Positions 1 through 6,226 are shown, counted from the first letter of the stretch. The stretch is 6,831 bases of DNA from Bifidobacteriaceae bacterium (GCA_031258055.1 JAIRNM010000020.1:1-6831), one strand, 5' to 3'. Notes: generated by a model not told the origin, from the sequence alone. A program made the numbers and translations.

Positions 1-931
1 CCCTCGTTCGTCGGGAGGCCGCCACCCTCGTGGCACGGTCTTCCGGTCCAGCGAAGTCGGCTCCGGTGACGGGGAGCGGTGACGGCGCATAGTCACCGTC
101 GGCACGAGCCGCCGCGCGGCGGCAATTGTCGGTCAGCAATCGCGCGATCAAAGGCCAGCAGGTGCGCGGGAGCTCGTGGCCCATGCCGGGGATGATGCTC
201 AGGCGCGAGCCGGGGATCAGCCGGAACAAGTCGAACGATGCCGCCGGGTCGATCAGCCGATCCGAGTCACCGGCGATGATCACGCTCGGCACATCAATGC
301 GTTCCAGGGTTGGCGCCCAGGGCGGCTCAGCGTAGATGGCATGAACCTGCCGCGCGGCGCCATCAATTCGGGGGTTGCGCGCATACATTTGGGCGCCGAG
401 TTCTGCGAGCCAGGCAGTGTCTTGCGGATAGTCGCGCGACGCGCAGGCTTCCTCGCCAGCCACATAAGCCGCTACATACTCCGCGCGGTCCAGGGGCGCT
501 GGCGCCTCAAGACGGTCGCTGACCAGGTCTTCCCCGATCGCATGTCGGAGGTCGGCGGTGGTATACACCAGCCCCAACGATGCCACGAACTCGGGTTGAT
601 TCACTGCTAGCAACTGGGCGATCATGCCGCCCATTGATTGGCCGACCACATGGGCCGGGAACGCCGCTAGGCCCGCCAGTAGGGCGGCGGAATCGTTGGC
701 CATGTCGCTCAGCCGGTAGCCGCCTTCGGGGTAGCTCTGTGACAGTCCGACATCGCGGTTGTCGAACCTAATGACATGGAAGCCTTCAGCCGCCAGAATG
801 TGGCAGAACTCGTCACGCCAACCGATCATCTGGGCACCGAGCCCCTGGATTAAGAGCATTGGGGGGCTCGATGAACGGCCGAAGGTCTGATAGGCGACGG
901 TGGCACCGGCAGGAGTAGTCAATTCAGGCAC
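1..931 (-). CDS. Alpha/beta hydrolase, C-terminus beyond the window
   Basis: This is a serine hydrolase of the alpha/beta-hydrolase fold, probably an esterase or lactonase-type enzyme; the substrate is not known. The GTG start at 931 follows AAAGGAG by 8 bases and gives MPELTTPAGATVAYQTFG. I read 310 codons without a stop before the edge. Visible landmarks are the oxyanion-loop region around LLIQGLGAQ (26-34), the strand and turn RFDNRDVGLS (55-64), the nucleophile elbow GQSMGG with Ser99, the acid loop AGDSDRLIDP with Asp224, and GMGHE with His252. The FDNRDVGLS stretch is common in hydrolases resembling RdmC, the aclacinomycin methylesterase. There is no signal peptide or membrane segment, so it should be cytoplasmic. 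The fold should finish near residue 275, yet the frame continues about 35 residues in a Pro/Ala/Arg-rich tail. It lies 62 bases after the MFS transporter on the same strand and is probably in its operon. Family assignment is firm; the substrate is open. Confidence 0.9.
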   Translation of the reverse strand, partial: MPELTTPAGATVAYQTFGRSSSPPMLLIQGLGAQMIGWRDEFCHILAAEGFHVIRFDNRDVGLSQSYPEGGYRLSDMANDSAALLAGLAAFPAHVVGQSMGGMIAQLLAVNQPEFVASLGLVYTTADLRHAIGEDLVSDRLEAPAPLDRAEYVAAYVAGEEACASRDYPQDTAWLAELGAQMYARNPRIDGAARQVHAIYAEPPWAPTLERIDVPSVIIAGDSDRLIDPAASFDLFRLIPGSRLSIIPGMGHELPRTCWPLIARLLTDNCRRAAARADGDYAPSPLPVTGADFAGPEDRATRVAASRRTR

Positions 932-939
932 GGATAGTG

Positions 940-946
940 CTCCTTT
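940..946 (-). promoter_or_regulatory. Ribosome binding site fixing the hydrolase GTG start
   Basis: On the minus strand AAAGGAG lies 8 bases before the GTG at 931. No ATG is available nearby in this frame, so this site decides the start. The site lies in the 62-base spacer after the transporter gene, which means the hydrolase has its own translation initiation. Confidence 0.75.
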
Positions 947-993
947 GCAATGGCTGAGGTCGTATGGTCAAGGCACGTTGGTGGCCGCGTTCC

Positions 994-2292
994 TTACCGG
1001 ACGGAACGGATGCGAAGAACGGTTATGCCACCAACCGCGGCGGCTATGATCCCGAAGATGTAGAGCGCGGAGTAGCCTCCGGTCAGGCTGATCAGCGTTC
1101 CTGCGATCGGCGCGGCTAGTATTCCGGGTAGTCCCGCGGCTACCGCCAGAATGCCGAAGTCGCGGCCCTCGCTTTGCTTGTACGGCAGTACCAATGACAT
1201 GACGGCTAGGTCCACCGCGAAGTAGATGCCGATCGAGACACCAGCGAAGACCGAAAAGAGCATCATGCCCGCCCAAGTGGGTGACGCGATCGGGATTGTC
1301 ATGGTGGCCGCTAGGCCGAGCGCGGACGCGCCCACGAAGAGCTTCCGCCGGTCCAGCCTGTCAGCGAGCCACCCGCAAATGGACGCGACGGCCACCCAAG
1401 CGACAACAGTGACGGTGGTCAGGGTGCTGACCGCGACCGCTACGTCGCCACCTGGGAGTTGGTCAGCCCCGATGTAATCCGAGAGAGTGTAGAACAGGTA
1501 TCCGTTTACGCTGTAATACGACAAGAACAAGGCGAAGCGGGAGATGAAAGCAAGCGTGAAGTCCCGACTGGTGAAGGCGCGCAAGAAGGAGCGGGCGCCA
1601 GCGACCAGGTTGCGGCGCTGCCTCAGCGCAGGCGTGCTCTGCTCGCCGGGAGCCGCTTGGCCGGGCGTTACTCGTAGGCTGGGCCCTTCCCGCGCACCAA
1701 GCACGAGCGCCAGACTCGCTAAGACCAGAACGGCTCCCAATACTGTGTATCCCCAGACCTGTCCTACCCGGCTCGCGAGGTTCACGCCGAACAGAGCGCC
1801 CAAGGGCGTGGCCAGACCGATCACGGCTGAGGCTGTCCCCCGGCGCGATTTCGGAACCCGGTCGGGAAGGATCGCCGACATCGCCCCTTGATACATGTTG
1901 CTGGTCAACCAGAGCACCGTGTACACGATCCCCAGGGTGAGAAGGTTCCCGGCGAAGCCCATTGCCACCATCAGCGCGCCTGAGATCACCGACATCGCGA
2001 CGATCCACGGGGTGCGCCGACCCCACCTTGAACGGGTCCGATCAGACAGAGTCCCTCCCAGCGGGATGCCGATCATTGAGGCAATGGCAGCGAAGGTGGC
2101 CAAGGTGGCCAGGCGTGCGACCTTGTGGACAGGGTCGATCGCTTCCACCTGGGCGGGTATCAAGATAACCTGGGCGCCGTTGTACAGCGCGACCATGGTG
2201 GCGGTAGCGGGCAGTAGCAGGAACAATAGGCGCCGCAACCGTACGGGCCGATCAGCCGGGCGGATCTGGTTCGTGGGGGACGATTGAGCCAT
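994..2292 (-). CDS. MFS transporter, GPH/SLC45-like
   Basis: This is a 432-residue secondary transporter of the major facilitator superfamily, in the cytoplasmic membrane. It shows about 12 hydrophobic helices in two halves, the first near residues 21-45 and the last near 408-426, with a polar central loop at about 202-238. The cytoplasmic signature after helix 2 is GGTLSDRTRSRWGRR (79-93), with a weaker second copy GWLADRLDRRK (307-317). ILPDRVPKSRRGTASA (141-155) and VDLAVMSLVLPYKQSEGRDFG (360-380) resemble motifs of cation-coupled sugar or glycoside carriers (GPH/sucrose-transporter-like), so a small polar, perhaps glycosylated, substrate is an inference. I chose the ATG at 2292 because AAAGGAG ends 5 bases upstream. 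The GTG at 2298 overlaps that site and is unlikely. The gene is divergent from a LacI-type repressor and followed by the hydrolase. The putative operator lies between its promoter and start codon, so repression by the neighbouring regulator is likely. Confidence 0.93.
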   Translation of the reverse strand: MAQSSPTNQIRPADRPVRLRRLLFLLLPATATMVALYNGAQVILIPAQVEAIDPVHKVARLATLATFAAIASMIGIPLGGTLSDRTRSRWGRRTPWIVAMSVISGALMVAMGFAGNLLTLGIVYTVLWLTSNMYQGAMSAILPDRVPKSRRGTASAVIGLATPLGALFGVNLASRVGQVWGYTVLGAVLVLASLALVLGAREGPSLRVTPGQAAPGEQSTPALRQRRNLVAGARSFLRAFTSRDFTLAFISRFALFLSYYSVNGYLFYTLSDYIGADQLPGGDVAVAVSTLTTVTVVAWVAVASICGWLADRLDRRKLFVGASALGLAATMTIPIASPTWAGMMLFSVFAGVSIGIYFAVDLAVMSLVLPYKQSEGRDFGILAVAAGLPGILAAPIAGTLISLTGGYSALYIFGIIAAAVGGITVLRIRSVR

Positions 2293-2297
2293 TGTCA

Positions 2298-2304
2298 CTC
2301 CTTT
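2298..2304 (-). promoter_or_regulatory. Ribosome binding site fixing the transporter ATG start
   Basis: AAAGGAG on the minus strand is 5 bases before the ATG at 2292. The alternative in-frame GTG at 2298 begins on the last G of this site, which leaves no spacing for a ribosome and argues against it. Confidence 0.8.
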
Positions 2305-2350
2305 GTGAACAGGTTCTTGCGGATCCGTGTGCGCCTCGCTTCAGGGGCGC

Positions 2351-2370
2351 TTGCTAACGCGGTTTAGCAA
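2351..2370. promoter_or_regulatory. Putative LacI-family operator
   Basis: The sequence TTGCTAACGCGGTTTAGCAA is an inverted repeat. The 7-base arms TTGCTAA and TTAGCAA match perfectly and are centred on a CG step; only the two positions on either side of that CG break the symmetry. LacI/GalR-family operators are typically palindromes of 14 to 20 bases with a central CG, where the paired hinge helices insert. It lies between the divergent repressor and transporter genes, just downstream of the inferred transporter start point, where bound repressor would block transcription. I saw no second copy in the window. The assignment to the adjacent regulator is an inference from position and symmetry. 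Confidence 0.72.
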
Positions 2371-2379
2371 TGACATCAG

Positions 2380-2408
2380 AATATACTGACATTAACTCGT
2401 TCGCGCAA
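2380..2408 (-). promoter_or_regulatory. Candidate promoter of the transporter-hydrolase operon
   Basis: On the minus strand the hexamer TATATT (2385 down to 2380) is a good -10 match. TTGCGC (2408 down to 2403) stands 17 bases upstream and keeps only the first three -35 bases. The predicted start of transcription, near 2373, is directly next to the operator palindrome. This is pattern matching only. Confidence 0.45.
2382..2387 (+). promoter_or_regulatory. Candidate -10 element for the lacI-type gene
   Basis: TATACT on the plus strand matches TATAAT in five of six positions and would start a transcript near 2394, giving a leader of about 77 bases. No convincing -35 lies 16-18 bases upstream, where the operator palindrome sits instead. 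The hexamer overlaps the opposing TATATT, so the two promoters would compete, and the repressor could also control its own gene. Confidence 0.35.
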
Positions 2409-2460
2409 GGCGCGGGACCTTGGAGCCCATCTGAACCGGTGTGTGGAAGAATCGCCATTC

Positions 2461-2467
2461 AAGGAGG
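2461..2467 (+). promoter_or_regulatory. Ribosome binding site of the lacI-type gene
   Basis: AAGGAGG is followed, after three bases, by the ATG at 2471. Starting here puts the helix-turn-helix at the extreme N-terminus, as in the family. The in-frame GTG at 2441 would add ten residues with no recognisable ribosome site. Confidence 0.7.
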
Positions 2468-2470
2468 GCC

Positions 2471-3514
2471 ATGAACAGGATCACCAGCCGAGACGTGGCG
2501 CGGGCGACGGGCTTGTCGCGCACTACCGTCAGCCTGGTCCTCAACCGCAAGGACGCTGACCAGCGCATCTCTGAAGAGACACGAAGGCTCGTCTTGGATG
2601 CCGCCGACCGTCTTGGGTATATCCCTTCTGCCGCCGCGCGAGAGTTGGGCCGCGGCCAATCACAAGTGGTGCTGTGCGCGTTACCTCGCCTGCCAGTATC
2701 CGAACTCGCGGAGCAATTGAAGCAGGAACTCAGCCAGGCGATCGCAGAGGTCGGATTGACCCTGCTATTCGCGCGCGTGGGCGAAGCGGCTGGCCGGATG
2801 ACTGACATACTGCGGAACGTCACGCCAGCGGTCGTGATTGCTCCGCAAAGGCTAGATCCGGTTGACTCCGCCTTGTTGGCGCGGCTCGGCATCCCCTTAG
2901 TGGACGCATGGCTTGATCCCGACCGGCCTGGCGGCGCGATTTTCGACGGCTCGGAAGTGGGGTGCGCCCAAATACTTCACCTCGCCGCTCGCGGGCACCA
3001 GCGAATCGCGTATGCCGCTGTCGGTGATCCCCTGGAGCTGTCTCCACGAGAACTGCGTGTCCGAGGAGCGCGCCAAGCGTGCGCGGACCTGGGACTGCCG
3101 GTGCTGACTGTGGGAACCATGAACTATTCGCGGGCGCAGGCTGCCCGTCTTCTCGATCGGTGGCGGGATCGGGGAATCACGGCGATCGCGGCGTTCAATG
3201 ACACGGCTGGCTTGGCGCTGCTGGCCGCTAGCCGATCACTCGGGCTGAGCGTACCCCGGGACATAGCCGTGATCGGCACTGACAACCTCCCTTCCGGGGC
3301 GCTGGCTGATCCGCCGCTGTCATCGCTAGCGTTCGACCTGCGTTCGCCGGCGCGAGTTCTGGCGCACCAGGTGCTGGTCCACACCGGCGCAGCCGAGACG
3401 CCCCCCGCCCCTAGCCCTAACACTTGGCTCCGAGTTGTTCCCCGTGCGAGCACCGCGAGCCACGGGGAGGGCCCCATCGCGCCCGGCCCAAGACTGGGCA
3501 GTGATCCCCAATGA
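2471..3514 (+). CDS. LacI-family transcriptional repressor
   Basis: This is a 347-residue DNA-binding regulator of the LacI/GalR family, acting as a dimer or tetramer that leaves its operator when a small effector binds. Residues 4-25 (ITSRDVARATGLSRTTVSLVLN) are the classic N-terminal helix-turn-helix. YIPSAAARELGRG (50-62) is the hinge helix region, with Leu59 in the position expected to enter the minor groove at the central CG; the usual Asn of Y-x-P-N is Ser here. The rest is a periplasmic-binding-protein-like effector domain, with AFNDTAGLALL (241-251) and VPRDIAVIGTDNLPSGALADPPLSSLAF (261-288) as its conserved C-terminal half. The N-terminal subdomain, after VVLCALPRLP, lacks the usual NPFF-like stretch, so the effector is unclear. 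It is divergent from the MFS transporter, with a fitting palindrome in the shared control region, and most likely regulates that operon and perhaps itself. The C-terminal 20 or so residues (PRASTASHGEGPIAPGP) look disordered. Confidence 0.94.
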   Translation: MNRITSRDVARATGLSRTTVSLVLNRKDADQRISEETRRLVLDAADRLGYIPSAAARELGRGQSQVVLCALPRLPVSELAEQLKQELSQAIAEVGLTLLFARVGEAAGRMTDILRNVTPAVVIAPQRLDPVDSALLARLGIPLVDAWLDPDRPGGAIFDGSEVGCAQILHLAARGHQRIAYAAVGDPLELSPRELRVRGARQACADLGLPVLTVGTMNYSRAQAARLLDRWRDRGITAIAAFNDTAGLALLAASRSLGLSVPRDIAVIGTDNLPSGALADPPLSSLAFDLRSPARVLAHQVLVHTGAAETPPAPSPNTWLRVVPRASTASHGEGPIAPGPRLGSDPQ

Positions 3515-3544
3515 TCCACCGGGAACGACGGTCTAAAGCAGGGG

Positions 3545-3587
3545 GCGCGAGACATCGCCACCCTTTGTCTTGCGCACCGCTAGCGCA
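3545..3587. terminator. Overlapping hairpins between convergent genes, possible bidirectional terminator
   Basis: GCGCGAGACA (3545-3554) can pair with TGTCTTGCGC (3566-3575) as a 10-pair stem with one G-U pair and an 11-base loop. The 3' arm can instead pair as TGCGC (3571-3575) with GCGCA (3583-3587) around a 7-base loop, so the two stems exclude each other. The region starts 30 bases after the lacI-type stop and about ten bases from the dnaX stop. Neither strand has a proper U-run, so this is at best an atypical terminator. Confidence 0.4.
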
Positions 3588-3597
3588 GACACGGCGG

Positions 3598-6000
3598 TCA
3601 GGGGTCCTTGATTTCTTCGACTATTTCCGCACCCAGAACCTGCATAACCAAGGGAACGCCCGTCAGCCCGCGGACGCCAGGATCGCCGGGTTCGGCCGAG
3701 AGTTCGCTGCTACCTTCCTCGGGCGGTTCCGGGTCTGGCTTCGGCCGGTCCCAGCCAGGCTGCTGGTGGCGAAGGGAGGCAGTGGCCGTTTCACGGTCCG
3801 GCTCGCTGTTGGTTGGCTTGGGCGATGCCGTCCGCGCCGGTGGTGCCTCTAGCGCGGTTGGCGCTTCTGGTCGGGTTGGCGCTTGTGGTCCGGCTGGCGC
3901 CCCTGCCGCGTTCGATGGCGACGCGGTCGGCGCAGGGGCAGCTTGACGGCCCGGTTCGCTGCGGGCCGGTTTGGGGGATGCCGTTCGCGGGGATGGTACT
4001 TGTCCTGCGGCCTTAGTTTGTGCGGCGGGTGCGGAGGGCGCTGTTGGAGCGGCGGGTTGAGTCGCCGGAGTTGGCTGCGTGCCGCCGGCGGTGGCGAGAA
4101 CTCTGACCGGATGCCTAGCCACCGCACTCGCCGCTTCTTCGACCGCCGCCCTGAAACGGTGATTGAAGGTCTCCGCGTGTCCCGCCGTTGGGAAAGCCAG
4201 CGTGATTTTACCGGGTTCCATAGCCACAACCTGGGCGCTATGGCTAACCAATCCGTGAGCTGGGACGGAGATGTGTCGAAGGTTAAGAAGCACCCGATCC
4301 CAAGCCGAACCCCCCGCGCTTGGCGGCGAACCGGTCGGCCGGGCGACGGTGTTAGCGGCGTTTGGAACTTGTCGGCCTTGGCCGCTAGGACCGTCGGTCT
4401 GAATTGGCGGCGAAGGTGGCTGTGGCCCGGTCGGAACCGCCGCCTGAGCGGTAGCCTGAGCGGGCGGGGTTGGAGGCGGCATCGTCCGTGAAGATTGCTT
4501 ATCGGCCTGACCAGGGGGAACACCCTCCGGCGCACGGCCCTGCGATTGCCGTGCGTCATTGCTTGGAGCGACGGAGGCGCGTCGGGGATGGGCGGGAGGT
4601 GGACCGTCTGGTTCGTCCCAATCGACGAACTCGCGGCTCGCCACTGAGCGGCGCGGAACTTGTTCGTCACGTCTGCCAGCGCTCCCGGAAGGTGGTGTTC
4701 GCGCTGGTTCGGCTGATCGTCTGGCGCTCTGGTCGGGTGCGGGCTCTGGCGTGCGGCCCGCGGGCGCGGCACCGCTTGAAGGAGCGGCCCAGGTCGAGCC
4801 TGTAGTCACGCCAGGGATAGCCCAGCCACCGGTCGGACCGGTCGGCGGCGGTGGCTCGGCCGCCGCCTGCTGCACGGGCGCCGCAGCGAGCGAATCAGCG
4901 CCAGATTCGAGCAGGGCGCGAGCGGCGACCAACTCCAAATGGAGGCGGGGAGAGGTAGCGCCAGTCATTGTTGCCAGCCCGGTCGAGATGGCGTTCGCCG
5001 CCCTGGTCAGCCGAGCCAGACCAAACTGGGTGGCCTGCTGAGCCAAAGCGGCTACCTGGTCTTCCGGTAGGCCGCGCAAGGCTGGGCGGGCGGCAGGCCC
5101 GGCGGCAGCTAACACAATCAAGTCGCGCAGGCGTTCTAGCAGGTCTTCGGCGAACCGGTGGGGTTCAAGCCCAGATTCCACCACCGACTCAATGACGGCG
5201 AACATAGCGGCGCCATCGCCCCGGTCAAGGGCATCAATCATCTGTCCGATCAAGGCGTCCGGTGTGAAGCCAAGCAAGCTGGCGGCGCGTTCGTAGGTGA
5301 CACGCCCGTCAACCGAACCGCCGATCAGTTGATCTAGAACTGACTCAGTGTCACGAACCGAACCGCCGCCTGCCCGCACCACCATGGACATGACCCCCGG
5401 CGCGACTTCAACCTCCTCAAGCTGGCTGAGTTGTTCCATATAGGAAGTCATCAGACCGGGCGGGACCAGCCGGAACGGGTAGTGATGGGAACGGGAGCGA
5501 ATGGTCGGTAAGACCTTGTTCGGCTCAGTGGTGGCGAAAATGAACTTGATGTGGGGCGGTGGCTCCTCGACTATCTTCAACAGGGCGTTGAAGCCTTCGC
5601 GCGAAACCATGTGGGCCTCATCTAGGACGAAGACTTTGTAGCGGTCCCGGGCGGGAGCAAAAATAGCCTTTTCGCGCAGGTCACGGGTGTCGTCCACGCC
5701 ACCATGGGAAGCCGCGTCGATTTCGACCACATCAAGCGAACCACTGCCACCACGACCGAGTTCCCGGCAAGAAGCGCATTCGCCGCACGGCTCCGGTGTT
5801 GGTCCCTTTTCGCAATTGAGGCACCGCGCCAGGATCCGGGCGCAGGTGGTCTTGCCGCAACCGCGCGGCCCAGAAAACAGGTAGGCATGCGAGACCCGTC
5901 CCGTCCGCAGTGCCTGCGACAAAGGCTCGGTGACATGTTCCTGGCCAATCACTTCGCTGAAGGTCTGGGGCCGGTAGCGGCGGTACAAGGCTTGATTCAC
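3598..6000 (-). CDS. dnaX: DNA polymerase III subunit gamma/tau
   Basis: DnaX is the ATPase of the clamp loader, which opens and loads the beta sliding clamp and, as tau, couples polymerases to the replisome. This copy has 800 residues; the length beyond the ATPase core is mostly linker. The AAA+ core shows Walker A GPRGCGKT (44-51), a zinc-binding set Cys63, Cys72, Cys75 and Cys78, Walker B VFVLDEAH (123-130), sensor 1 ATTEP (156-160), the arginine-finger motif SRS with Arg170 (SRC in E. coli), and sensor 2 near Arg216. The collar domain III spans about 245-370. A Pro/Ala-rich linker (about 372-562) leads to a small conserved domain (AWDRVLLNLRHIS, about 565-637), a second linker (638-775) and a conserved C-terminal peptide PLVMQVLGAEIVEEI. 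The second linker carries a duplicated 14-residue element. The GTG start places MNQALYRRYRP at the N-terminus, as in the family; no Shine-Dalgarno sequence precedes it. I saw no slippery site for a frameshifted gamma form. Confidence 0.97.
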   Translation of the reverse strand: MNQALYRRYRPQTFSEVIGQEHVTEPLSQALRTGRVSHAYLFSGPRGCGKTTCARILARCLNCEKGPTPEPCGECASCRELGRGGSGSLDVVEIDAASHGGVDDTRDLREKAIFAPARDRYKVFVLDEAHMVSREGFNALLKIVEEPPPHIKFIFATTEPNKVLPTIRSRSHHYPFRLVPPGLMTSYMEQLSQLEEVEVAPGVMSMVVRAGGGSVRDTESVLDQLIGGSVDGRVTYERAASLLGFTPDALIGQMIDALDRGDGAAMFAVIESVVESGLEPHRFAEDLLERLRDLIVLAAAGPAARPALRGLPEDQVAALAQQATQFGLARLTRAANAISTGLATMTGATSPRLHLELVAARALLESGADSLAAAPVQQAAAEPPPPTGPTGGWAIPGVTTGSTWAAPSSGAAPAGRTPEPAPDQSARRSAEPARTPPSGSAGRRDEQVPRRSVASREFVDWDEPDGPPPAHPRRASVAPSNDARQSQGRAPEGVPPGQADKQSSRTMPPPTPPAQATAQAAVPTGPQPPSPPIQTDGPSGQGRQVPNAANTVARPTGSPPSAGGSAWDRVLLNLRHISVPAHGLVSHSAQVVAMEPGKITLAFPTAGHAETFNHRFRAAVEEAASAVARHPVRVLATAGGTQPTPATQPAAPTAPSAPAAQTKAAGQVPSPRTASPKPARSEPGRQAAPAPTASPSNAAGAPAGPQAPTRPEAPTALEAPPARTASPKPTNSEPDRETATASLRHQQPGWDRPKPDPEPPEEGSSELSAEPGDPGVRGLTGVPLVMQVLGAEIVEEIKDP
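3793..3987 (-). repeat. Duplicated 14-residue element in the DnaX linker
   Basis: Residues 672-685 (RTASPKPARSEPGR, bases 3946-3987) recur as residues 723-736 (RTASPKPTNSEPDR, bases 3793-3834). The offset is exactly 51 residues (153 bases). Eleven of 14 residues are identical, with synonymous differences in several shared codons, so the copy is old rather than recent. It lies in the Pro/Ala-rich linker before the C-terminal peptide, where length changes are tolerated. The sequence between the copies is also PTA-rich. Confidence 0.75.
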
Positions 6001-6006
6001 GTAACG

Positions 6007-6012
6007 AGCCTA
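6007..6012 (-). promoter_or_regulatory. Candidate -10 element for a leaderless dnaX transcript
   Basis: On the minus strand TAGGCT fits the actinobacterial TANNNT -10 pattern and ends six bases before the GTG at 6000. A transcript starting at the G of the start codon would have the hexamer at -12 to -7, the usual spacing. No Shine-Dalgarno sequence is visible upstream of this GTG, in contrast to the other genes in the window. No good -35 is seen. Confidence 0.42.
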
Positions 6013-6060
6013 CGGCGCATCTCTGACACCGTGCCAGCCCGCGGCACGAGCTATCGGCGT

Positions 6061-6083
6061 CATCGGCGTTCGATTGGCCGATG
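6061..6083. other. T-arm-like stem-loop upstream of dnaX
   Basis: CATCGGC (6061-6067) and GCCGATG (6077-6083) form a perfect 7-pair stem around the loop GTTCGATTG. On the plus strand the loop contains TTCGATT, which fits the tRNA T-loop consensus TTCRANY, although the closing G53-C61 pair of a tRNA would be a G-G mismatch. The stem also overlaps a tandem nine-base repeat (ATCGGCGTC at 6053, ATCGGCGTT at 6062). It lies in the dnaX upstream region; whether it is a tRNA relic, a regulatory hairpin or chance is not settled. Confidence 0.35.
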
Positions 6084-6200
6084 CCGTAAACGCGGCCAAC
6101 CTGTTTAGGGACCAACTGCCATGTGCCGCACAACAAGTCAACTCACGCCGCCAAGCGCCGCCCGCCGCTACTTCTGCGGATCGCCGCGGGCGCGAGGCGA

Positions 6201-6206
6201 TAAAGT
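6201..6206 (+). promoter_or_regulatory. Candidate -10 element of the toxin-antitoxin operon
   Basis: TAAAGT fits TANNNT and would start transcription near 6213, about 24 bases before the antitoxin GTG. The region 6201-6230 is locally AT-rich against a GC-rich background, as expected for a promoter, and contains the short palindromes TAGCTA and CTATAG that could be part of an autoregulatory site. No -35 is clear. Confidence 0.3.
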
Positions 6207-6226
6207 AGCTATAGACATACCTTCAT

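Noticed and set aside
176..610. Plus-strand open frame of 144 codons opposite the hydrolase
   Set aside because: The minus strand encodes a hydrolase with an intact catalytic triad. The plus-strand product has no recognisable motif and no ribosome site.
1463..2026. A 187-codon minus-strand open frame inside the transporter gene
   Set aside because: It is an out-of-frame shadow of the MFS gene, with an Arg/Gly-rich composition and no membrane helices or known motifs.
2293..2298. Upstream GTG start for the transporter at 2298
   Set aside because: It overlaps its own would-be ribosome site AAAGGAG. The ATG at 2292 has correct spacing.
2307..2316. Inverted repeat GAAC-AG-GTTC in the transporter leader
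   Set aside because: Four-base arms are too short to call an operator, and it lacks a central CG. The longer palindrome at 2351-2370 is the better candidate.
2441..2470. GTG start at 2441 for the lacI-type regulator
   Set aside because: The ten extra residues are not family-like and lack a ribosome site. The ATG at 2471 follows AAGGAGG and places the helix-turn-helix correctly.
3849..4772. A 307-codon open frame on the minus strand within dnaX, in a different frame
   Set aside because: It overlaps the Pro/Ala-rich linker of dnaX, where GC-rich codons suppress stops in other frames. Its product is rich in Arg and Pro with no recognisable domain.
3598..6000. Programmed frameshift in dnaX producing a separate gamma form
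   Set aside because: No A-rich or U-rich slippery heptamer with a following stop was found in the expected region; the frame is open throughout.
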